Assembly: GCA_029959085.1 (NCBI GenBank) | Contig: JARWIR010000010.1 | Span: 36,076,731 to 36,140,730 of the forward strand | From: Nemophila menziesii | Taxonomy: Eukaryota; Streptophyta; Magnoliopsida; Boraginales; Hydrophyllaceae | DNA: 64,000 nt | Reading direction: 5' to 3' | In this document: positions 56,399-64,000 of the stretch, in pieces | Layout of the letters: every line of letters starts with the position of its first letter | Position numbering within the stretch: the first letter of the stretch is position 1 | Made by a program: the position numbers and the translations under genes | The notes under the pieces: generated by a model | Told to the model about the DNA's origin: nothing | Database searches by the model: none | Seen by the model: the letters and a program-made list of their open reading frames with translations, nothing else

Positions 56399-59300
56399 TT
56401 GTTAATCGCAGATTCGGAGAAAGGTGAAGGCGATAATGTTAATTCCGGTGTTGATGATAGCGGTTCAGATTTTTCGTTTCATGATAGCGATAATAACCTC
56501 GATGACGATGAAGATGGCATTCTGTTCCAAAACAACGTTGATATCGGGGTTGAGTTTGTTGGTGTCGGGTCTTCTCTGTCGGTTAAATTAAATGGGTTAG
56601 AGCTCCCTTGTCCTAAAGAACTACCTGTTATAGAAGATGACGACTTCAACAAGGGTTCGTGTAAAGAGTTAGAGAATTTGAGAAGTTTAGAAGGATCAAC
56701 GGATGAGAAGGATTGTTCTGGAGTTCGAAGAAGGAGAAGTCAACGTTTTAATGTAGTGGTTGACAAGAATGAGCCTAAATTGAAGATTGGTATGATTTTT
56801 GCAAACGGAGTTGAGTTTAAGGAAGCAGTGAAACCAATTGCTATTTGTGAAGTAAGGAATGTTTGGTTCCCCTGTAATGAACCAGGAAGAGTTAGAGCTA
56901 AGTGTAGAGGGTTGAATTGTGATTGGTTTGTGTATGCGACTAAATGCTTGGATGGTAGCTTTCAAATTAGGACACTTAATCTCATACATAACTGTGGGTG
57001 TGCATTAAACAGTAAGCACGTAAATTCTACCATTCTATCGACGATGTGTGCTCATCAATTGAAGTTAAACTCATCTTTGCGAGCAATTGACTTACAAGAA
57101 CAAGTATTACATGATCTTCATTTAAATATTAGTAGGAGGCAAGCATATAGGACAATCAAGAAGGGTAAGGCGTTAGATGAATTGCAATTTTTGGACCAAT
57201 ATAGTTTGCTCAACAACTCTTTTGCTGAGTTGTTAAGGACTAATCCGGGTTCAACAGTCTTTTTAAAAACTGAGGAAGATGAATTAACTGGGGAACACAG
57301 GTTTTTAAGATTCTATTGTTGTTTGGAACCTCTGAAAAGAGGGTTTAAGGCTGGTTGTAGAAAGGTGGTTGGGTTGGATGGATGCCATTTTAAAGGACCT
57401 CATCCAAGTGTTATATTAACTGCGGTTGGTATGGATGCTAATAATTGCATCTATCCGGTGTGTTATTCTGTGGTTGAAACTGAAAATTTGGACACTTGGA
57501 GATGGTTTGTTGGTTTGTTAGTAGATGATCTTGGAATTGATGATCCTGAGATGTGGGTGTTTGTTACTGATAAACAAAAGGTATAGTTAATATATACTGT
57601 ATATATGTTTTTTATTTTGAAATTTGTTACTGCCTAATAGTAAAATGTGGTTATTTTTTTGCAGGGTTCAGGAATTGCTTTGGAGGAATTACTACCAGAT
57701 GTTGAACACATGCATCGTGTTAGACACCTCCATCAAAACTTCAAGAAAAAACATGGGTCCTTTGCATTGAAAGATAAGATGTGGGAAGCTGCTCGGGCTA
57801 CGTATGTTGAGCGTTTTACAAGTGTCATGGAGGTGATTAGAGCAATGGATGAGGCAGCATATGAATGGTTAGCAAAAGAACCGCCAAGGTATTGGACTCG
57901 ATCCTATTTTAGGACAAATACGCATTGCGATGCTTTATTAAATAATATGTGTGAATCATGGAATAAACAACTTTTAGACGCTAGGGAGTCTTCAATTTTA
58001 GTTTGTTTAGAACGTATAAGAGTTTATTTTGTTGAGAGAGTAGAAAAAAGAAGAAAGTGGATAGGTAGATGGCAGGGAGTGATTTGTCCTAAGATTAGGA
58101 AAATTATTAATTTAAAAAAGAAGTGGTCCTCCAAGTGGATTCCATTACAATGTGGAGGTAGTACTTTCCAGGTAAAGGGCTCAAATGGGGCTCAATTTGT
58201 TGTTGATTTAAATACTTTTAATTGTGCATGTCGAGGGTGGGACTTGTCGGGAATCCCATGTGTACACGTGATTTCCGCATTAGCATCCTCGGGTCTTGAG
58301 GCAGAAGACTACACTTCTGATTATTTTAAAACGTCTACATTTAAAAAGGCATACGAGCCTTATATTGGACCTATAAATGGACCTGAACGGTGGTCTCAGA
58401 TTAATGGCCCTACAGTAATTTCTCCAAAGGGTGTCAAACTAGCTGGGAGACTGAAAAAGAAGCGAGATGGAGCCGTTGGGGAAGATGTTGAAGAGAGGAT
58501 GAAGAAAACACGATCAAAAGACAAAGGTAAAGAAGATGTACGAGTGGATGTTCAAAAGGCTGGTAGACATGGGTTGAAGGGTAAATGTAGTGCTTGTAAG
58601 CAACTTGGACACAACATAAGAAGTTGTTCAAGAAAAAGTCAAGGTCAAAGTGCAGCTGAAAGTGTAGTGAATGACCCAGTGGAAGGTAATAGCGTGGATG
58701 AAAAAACTACTGAAACTCCAAAGATGGTCTCAGTGGAGTCTCAAGGTCAAAGCAGCTCTATGGTCAAGGTTGACAAACGAAGAACGAGTAGACTTAAGAA
58801 AACACCAAAAGTGACTGAAAATAATGTTTATGTCAACGCGACTAATAGTGATGTAAACATAAATGTGGTCAACAGTGATGTTAATGTGGATGCATTAAGA
58901 AGTGATCTTCAACTAACGGGATTTAAGAGTACAGTTGACGTTGACATTGACGCGAGTGAAGTTCACCTTAACGTCAATGATAGCAACATTGTAGGGACTA
59001 CCCAAGTGGTTAGCCCTTCTGGTAGGAGAACCAAATCAAGAGCCAATAGGGGACCATCACCTTCCAAAACGGATGGTGAAGATACATCTAAGGGCGACGA
59101 GTCTAATGGAGATTCAAAAATGTTTACTGAGATGAGTCAAACATCTAAGGTAAGATTAGTCTTTTATTTTTGTTTTACCTTATATAAATCATTAACTTGT
59201 TTTTTTAATCTTATTGTAAAAGGATACCCCTGGAAATGAGGAGCAAGTGGTCGTGATGACTCAGGGTAGCACTAACGATCCACTTGGTTGGATGGGCCCA

Positions 59301-60118
59301 CAAAAGAAGCGGGAAAGAGTTAAAGGACCTTCAAAAAAAGAAAATGTATGTAATTTAAAATGACTTTGATATTATGTAATTGAATTATCTTTTAAACTTG
59401 TGTATTATTCCATGTAGTTTACACCCAATAAAAACCTTGCGTGGAGGTTAACAAATTCAGTGTCCCTAATGTGAAGGACGGTTTTCTACCCACTGGTGTC
59501 AAGAATCTTGGACAGCCTAGTGTAAGAATAATTTATTTACAATTTCTTTATTTTTAGCCAAGTATAATCATAATAAATTTTGTTTTGTAGGATAAATCTA
59601 AGAGACCACCTTTTAGGCCAGGTGGAATTGGGTTACATACAAGGGCTCCTACTCCCATTAGCAAACCTAGTTCAATCACAATTGGAACAAAGAAACTTGA
59701 AGGTAATCCGTTTTTGTATAAGGGAAAGCAGAATGTGAGTTTGGAGAGTCTTCAAGCTAAAGGTAAAGGAAAGTCTAAAGGTATGACTCCTACATTTGAC
59801 GTTGCTGGAGTGAACGAGGCATTCAAGGATTTCGATAAAAATATGGCTGATTTCATGAAGAACCTTTTCAATCGAGGTTCAAGTTCGAAACAAAATGCAA
59901 AGATTGACAACAAAGTCGCGTTGACCAAAAAAGATAATCCAGTGTTTGAGGAAGAGAAGCAAAATGCAGAAGTGAATAAGAAGGCAACCGATAAAAAGGA
60001 AGAGAACGTAAGCACAAGTACAAAAGATAAGAGGGAAAAAACGATGAAGAAGCAACTCGGAGTCAACAAGAAGGGTAAGACGGTCAAATATGTTAAAGTG
60101 AAGAAGGAAAAGATGTGA
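56399..60118 (+). CDS. MULE transposase (mudrA-like)
   Basis: Five exons: 56399-57579, 57665-59149, 59223-59345, about 59418-59521 and 59591-60118 (TGA). A MuDR-type N-terminal domain (IGMIFANGVEFKEAV, CRGLNCDWFVYA) precedes a DDE core with GLDGCHFKG (about 57377) and FVTDKQKG split by intron 1. A SWIM zinc finger (CACRGWDLSGIPCVHV, about 58228-58275) and a CCHC knuckle (CSACKQLGHNIRSC, about 58590) follow, then a long Lys/Asp-rich tail. The start is uncertain: no ATG opens the main exon, and an ATG at 56266 may lie in an upstream exon. In exon 4 the frame slips by one base near an A run (59429-59434), after all catalytic parts, so an active but tail-truncated enzyme is possible. Confidence 0.85.
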
Positions 60119-60383
60119 AAGACTTCTTAAAATTTTTAATCTATTATTTGGTGTTTGTTTGTCAGAACTTTGTACTCTTTTAACTTTTATTCACGTGGTT
60201 GTGTTTGTGGTGTAAGAATACTTTAACTTTTGTTCACGTGAGGTTCTTGGTTTTTGTAAGAATGCTTATTATGTTGTTGCTTTCTGCTAGTATTTAACTG
60301 TACTTGTAGTATTCAGATTTAGTTTAACTCATTACATAACTCACTTACAAAAAAAGATACAAATCAAACATAGTTGGCCAAAA
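60119..60383. other. Spacer between MULE ORFs
   Basis: AT-rich 3' UTR-like sequence of the transposase gene, with no ORF. Confidence 0.5.
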
Positions 60384-60746
60384 ATGTCGGACTACAATTC
60401 TAGTGGGAGTGACCAGTGGGAAACCAGGTCACCATTATTCCCTGACTTCACCCCAAGTGACTTGAACATCAAGCCATCGCCGTTAATGGAGGTCTCGCCG
60501 GAGAACTACTCGGATACGGAGGTATGCAAATGCGGAACGCCCGCATTGATTGTTACGATTAACTTAGGTGGGAATAGAAGTTTTCGTTCACTACGTTGTC
60601 ACTTTGAAGATTTTCGATTTCAAGATTTGCCTGAAAAGGAATGCGATTTCTTCATTTGGCTTCCTGGACCGGATGAACTTCCAATTCCTTCGACAAGCAA
60701 AGATGTCCTTAGCTCGCAAGATCATGCAAAGAAAAGGCGTAAGTGA
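60384..60746 (+). CDS. MULE accessory ORF, GRF-like zinc finger (120 aa)
   Basis: A single open frame from the ATG at 60384 (MSDYNSSGSDQWETRSP). The middle holds CKCGTPALIVT, then RCHFEDFRFQDLPEKECDFF followed by IW. That fits the GRF zinc-finger layout of CxCG, a central Cys and CxFFxW, although the NPGRxFYxC centre is altered to NRSFRSLRC. The protein ends in a basic HAKKRRK that could be a nuclear signal. Same strand as the transposase and 266 bp downstream. Function is unknown; GRF fingers in other proteins bind single-stranded nucleic acid. Confidence 0.6.
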   Translation: MSDYNSSGSDQWETRSPLFPDFTPSDLNIKPSPLMEVSPENYSDTEVCKCGTPALIVTINLGGNRSFRSLRCHFEDFRFQDLPEKECDFFIWLPGPDELPIPSTSKDVLSSQDHAKKRRK

Positions 60747-61501
60747 AGAAGATTCACACTACACTAGACTTTGGTGGTATTTAGTTAACCTATTAAATTT
60801 CAATGTACTAAATTAAGTTGTCTTAGTTTGTAATAATTGAGATGTTTTATTTGTATGAGACCCGATTAAGCTTAAGGTAGGATGTTTCCTATTTAAATAT
60901 ATTTCGCTCTTCTAAATCTTATTCTACTTTATTCAGTTGTTATTATTTCTATTTCTTTTGGATTTTCTGTAAATCAGTTAATTCTATTAAGTGCAATTGA
61001 CATACTAAATTTCAAAATATAATAAAAATATAAAATTCTAGTTGTTTTTAATATTTGTTTCTAATTAGTAGCTTATTATTCCTTTTCTAATTGGATTTTC
61101 TAATTAAGTGCAAGTTTTTTATTATTCGTTTCTAATTAAATTTCACGTAATATAATTCCTTTTTTTATTCATTCCTACTTAAATTTGACATTTAAATTTA
61201 AATGGTAACTTTCAGTAATTAAAAGAATTAAATCTCAGAAAAACAAATTAAGAAACCCATAAATAGAGTCCAGAATTCACTTAAAATTCATAATAAAGTC
61301 CAGTTTAAACAGTCCAAAAGGCGTCCAACACTACACCAACATACAACCAAATCACGATCCAAAACCAAATAAAAGTCCAACACTTCATCAGAATTACACT
61401 TAACAAAATACTTGATTAAAAAAGTCATTAAAACGATAAATAGATTAAAAATAAACTAACACAGCAAAAAAAAAAAAAACAAAAACCAGCACCAGCATCG
61501 A
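60747..61501. other. AT-rich centre of the MULE
   Basis: The region between the rightward and leftward genes contains no ORF of note. It is where convergent transcripts would terminate. Confidence 0.5.
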
Positions 61502-61813
61502 TCAATCACTCGACATCTCGTCTTCATCCTCAAACTTGAAATACTTAGGCGAACAAATCCGAACAGGAGACTGTCTTGACACCCTCCTCCTCTTGGGCGA
61601 CTGAGTATACTCGCCTTCAGAACTAGATTCAACCAGAATCAACTCCTTGCCATATGGGAGTGGAACGATCTTCGTCTTTACCTTCTCACGTACACAGATT
61701 GGTGCAAGTCTGACGCTCCAAGGATTTCCTAGGTCCTGGCCCGTGTACTTGATCCTGTAAGTCTTGGGTGCGGGTCGGGTCTTTGGTGGGGCAGATTGAG
61801 ACACAGAAGTCAT
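61502..61813 (-). CDS. MULE accessory ORF, unknown basic protein
   Basis: An open frame from the ATG at 61813 (MTSVSQSAPPKTRPAPK) gives 103 residues with an acidic C-terminus (FKFEDEDEMSSD) and a basic patch (SPKRRRVSRQSP) resembling a nuclear localisation signal. A possible first exon lies upstream at 62013-61962 (MKDQNSGEPSSKEKGK) with a good donor GTAAGT, though a matching acceptor was only guessed. It leads leftward, opposite to the transposase. I do not recognise a family. Confidence 0.5.
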   Translation of the reverse strand: MTSVSQSAPPKTRPAPKTYRIKYTGQDLGNPWSVRLAPICVREKVKTKIVPLPYGKELILVESSSEGEYTQSPKRRRVSRQSPVRICSPKYFKFEDEDEMSSD

Positions 61814-62611
61814 CGTTACGAAATAAAGTTTCAAAAAACGGGTTAAGTGATAAGCGTGATATATTATACGTAAATAAGAAGAATCAAAATCATAAAGAGT
61901 TAAATGAATAATTATTGCTTAATATACTAGTTTTTTATTAAAGAAAAAAATCAGGACTTACGCATTTTTCCCTTCTCCTTCGACGATGGTTCTCCAGAAT
62001 TTTGATCCTTCATCTTAGTTCTAAGTAACTTATACAATTTTCGCTTAAGTTTTTGGGTTTAGGATAACCGATAGCAGTTATCTGTATATATAGAGGGGGT
62101 TACTTGGTGTAATAATTAAAGTTTTTTAGTCCCCGAGATAACCCCTTGGGGTTCCATAGACTAGCCTTCGGTTTCCCATGCATAAACGTTTCGTATTCCA
62201 CAGGAAAAAAAATAAAAAATAATTAGTACGCGGTATACTAATGTGGGCCACAAAAGGATTAAGTAACCAAAGTTCAGGGGCCCAGCGGACTTAAAAAACA
62301 AATAAGGGCCACAACATACAAAAGAGTAAACTTAATGGGACCATGGGGTTTAAACATAAATACATCAGGTGCCACATAATCACCATCCCGGATACAAATC
62401 AACTCAGGGATATTCAACAACATTCAAACAACTCAGATTCAGAAAAGAGAAATACATTCAAACAACTCAGATTCAGAAAAGAGAAATACATTCAAACAAC
62501 AAACCATTAAAACCCAGAACACCAAACCACTCCTAAAATCCCATAAAACATTCGAGAAACAACAAACCCTAAAAAAATAGATAAAAATATACCAGGTCCT
62601 CTGGTTTTTAC

Positions 62612-63020
62612 CTTCATTACATTTCACAGCTTCAAATTCTTCCTCTTTCTTTGACAACGACCGGAGCAACCCGGAAATCACCACCTGACTTCTATCACAG
62701 ATGGGAGGATCATACTAGCTGAAGAACGAGCATTTTCTCTCCACTGATTGATACTTTGAGCATCCAAGGAAACTCCTTCCCGGATTCGTGTCTGTCCATG
62801 AAGTGCAAATCTTCACACGTATCCCGCAATAACATACCCAATCTTCCTTACCTGGGTCATTCATCGGAGGAGTTGGGCCGTTGGTGTTTCTCGAACCCCA
62901 CATCGATGGAGAAGAAGCATTGGTTACTCTGGAACCGGCCATCGGAGGAGACGAGCCATTGGTATTTCTAGGACGAGCCATCGGAGGAGACGAACCACTG
63001 GTGTTTCTAGATCCAACCAT
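62612..63020 (-). pseudogene. MULE accessory gene with GRF zinc finger, amber stop
   Basis: From the ATG at 63020 the frame reads MVGSRNTSGSSPPMARPRN with degenerate NTNGSSPPM repeats, then a clear GRF finger: VCYCGIRVKICTS, TNPGRSFLGC and KCSFFS. The next codon is TAG (62715-62717) where the family has Trp. The frame then continues with YDPPICDRSQVVISGLLRSL to a donor at 62611. The open frame also extends upstream into the right TIR (to 63251). Expression inward from the right TIR would make it convergent with the transposase, the layout of mudrB in maize MuDR, though the protein is unrelated to what I recall of MURB. Confidence 0.7.
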
Positions 63021-63154
63021 CGGAGAAGAGATTGAAGGGAGAAGAAGGGAGGATGAAGGGAGACGAACGAACGCGGAGGAGATGAAGGAGGATGAACGCG
63101 GGGAGGGTAAGGTAAATTGATTTGGGGTAATTGATGTTAGGGTTAGTAAATGTG

Positions 63155-63431
63155 TAGATTTTGGGTAAAAAGACAAAGATAACCCCCGCCACGTTGGATT
63201 ACACATCTCAGGTATAGGTGATGTCATGCTGAGTTGGCGCTTCGTTCGCACTGATGTGGCACTGACGTGGCGGCATGTGGCGTTGACTAACGGTCAACTA
63301 ATAGAAAAATGAAAAAAGGGCTAACGGTGTCACAAAAGGTGAAGATACGGGGCGTAAAAGGGTAAGTTTGAAGATCGGGGGCGGCCCGTGCACTTTAGGT
63401 ATAGTTAGAGGGCTACGGGTGGTCTTTACCC
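63155..63431 (-). repeat. Right terminal inverted repeat of the MULE
   Basis: The reverse complement starts GGGTAAAGACCACCCGTAGC and aligns along its length with 55674-55940, apart from scattered substitutions and a short insertion near 63240. The presumed promoter for the leftward GRF gene lies here. Confidence 0.92.
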
Positions 63432-63440
63432 TTAGGAAAA

Positions 63441-63677
63441 ATCAAGATGGTTTACTATAGCTAGATATTAATTATTGCTCATACACCAACAAAAATGAAT
63501 AATTACTAACACATTATGAGAAAATTAAACAAATTAAAAAATACATCAAGAAAAGATATGGAATTGAAGTGTTATAAAACTTTCTCACTAACCAAAAACA
63601 TAAAAATTAAGTATTTGATACTTAATAATATATGGTAGGGTACATGTTTGTCGTTATGAGAGAAGAGGCGAGAAAAC
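63441..63677. other. Intron remnant of the split host gene
   Basis: AT-rich sequence between the MULE target-site duplication and the donor of exon 1 (GT at 63677-63676 on the minus strand). Confidence 0.45.
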
Positions 63678-64000
63678 CTGCCTTTACACTTGAGACCAGA
63701 AGTACATCTGTTGGTGCCGAGTGAAGAGTGAGTAGATGCAGTGAATTGACTCCGAGTTGAGTTGGGTTGAGTCGATGACGAAATGAGATGTTGTGATGAG
63801 GCTTCTGTTGGAGATCTCAAGCTCAAAACGCGTGCCGTTGGTGTTTGGGTTTTAGCCTTGAGTCTGACGAATGAAGTAGACGAGCATCGATCTGACAATT
63901 ATTGGTTGGAGGCCATGATGCGGGGATCTGGTTGTGCGATGATGGTTGTGGCGGTTTATGGCAGCGGATTGGAGTTTGTAGTTAGGGTTGGTGATTTCAT

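Larger units (their letters stand above)
55674..63431 (+). mobile_element. Complete MULE with transposase and accessory ORFs
   Basis: Both ends start GGGTAAAG and remain highly similar for about 270 bp. The 9-bp flanks TTAGGGAAA (55665-55673) and TTAGGAAAA (63432-63440) match at 8 of 9. The 7.8-kb interior carries a multi-exon transposase gene rightward from the left TIR, a 120-codon ORF after it, and two leftward ORFs from the right half. Its ends do not match those of the Pack-MULE, so the two belong to different families. It inserted into an intron of the gene whose exons flank it. Confidence 0.93.
55045..63918 (-). pseudogene. Decayed host gene split by a MULE, probably organellar membrane protein
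   Basis: Minus-strand pieces in order: exon 1 at 63918-63678 (MASNQ, a TAA, then LSDRCSSTSFVRLKAKTQT and a Ser/Thr-rich stretch like a transit peptide); the intron holding the MULE; an exon at about 55640-55432 (KKVEFEKLDKGDKK, then GGSGGGGGWFRW and QQITLTILGII); then IIAKGEVMLAALFNPLLFAL (about 55385-55315), INPARYSSIINNPRESVPS (about 55270-55210) and KKIATKQSILGLSTILLK (about 55160-55100). The Gly-rich WFRW block and hydrophobic segments suggest a thylakoid or envelope protein. The stop in exon 1 and a shift near 55590 mark it as broken. I cannot name the gene; the grouping into one gene is inferred from strand and order. Confidence 0.5.

Overview
This is a transposon-dense stretch of a eudicot-type plant nuclear genome. 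The evidence is spliced genes with GT-AG introns, a CC-NB-ARC-LRR disease-resistance gene, a plant-type exosome RRP41-like/MTR3 gene, Ty1-copia and LINE elements, and several Mutator-like (MULE), hAT and PIF/Harbinger DNA transposons. I could not fix the species from sequence alone. Few host genes here look intact: the clear one is the resistance gene at 28832-32866. All identifications rest on motifs and remembered family patterns, without database searches.

Layout. (1) 1375-9085 is copy 1 of a duplicated segment carrying an RRP41L/MTR3 exosome-subunit gene. Its first exon has a frameshifting deletion. A very young Ty1-copia element (2083-6798, identical LTR cores) sits 2 bp upstream of the exon 2 splice-acceptor AG. 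(2) 9407-16039 is a full-length but mutated LINE flanked by an 18-bp target-site duplication (TSD). It is followed by a foldback repeat (16205-17110), a LINE tail (18020-19310) and CACTA-like and AT-rich DNA. (3) 23643-32866 is the resistance-gene locus. A Ty1-copia element had landed 35 nt into the coding sequence. A 208-bp duplication, joined to the LTR at a 6-bp microhomology, now leaves an uninterrupted 1344-codon gene downstream. (4) 35060-39857 is copy 2 of the RRP41L segment, also broken and carrying a LINE fragment in an intron.

(5) 39860-51590 is a second foldback repeat split by a 10.8-kb element (40615-51418) with Mutator-like ends and a 9-bp TSD (8/9). Inside are exon fragments of at least five unrelated host genes: ARGONAUTE, PP2C phosphatase (two different ones), an E2F/DEL-type cell-cycle repressor, a TAD2-type tRNA adenosine deaminase and a B-type cyclin. 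It also holds a 1.3-kb minisatellite that switches orientation and could fold into a long hairpin, and a nested PIF/Harbinger element. I read it as a Pack-MULE. (6) 51590-52593 is a truncated MuDR transposase, followed by a partial third foldback copy holding a hAT element.

(7) 55674-63431 is a complete MULE with roughly 270-bp terminal inverted repeats (TIRs) and a 9-bp TSD (8/9). Its transposase gene reads inward from the left end. Three further ORFs include two with GRF-type zinc-finger signatures, one of them convergent from the right TIR in the position that mudrB holds in maize MuDR. This MULE lies in an intron of a decayed host gene whose first exon is at the right edge (63678-63918).

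The most notable content is the multi-gene Pack-MULE with its inverted minisatellite, the MULE with GRF accessory genes, and the microhomology-rescued resistance gene.
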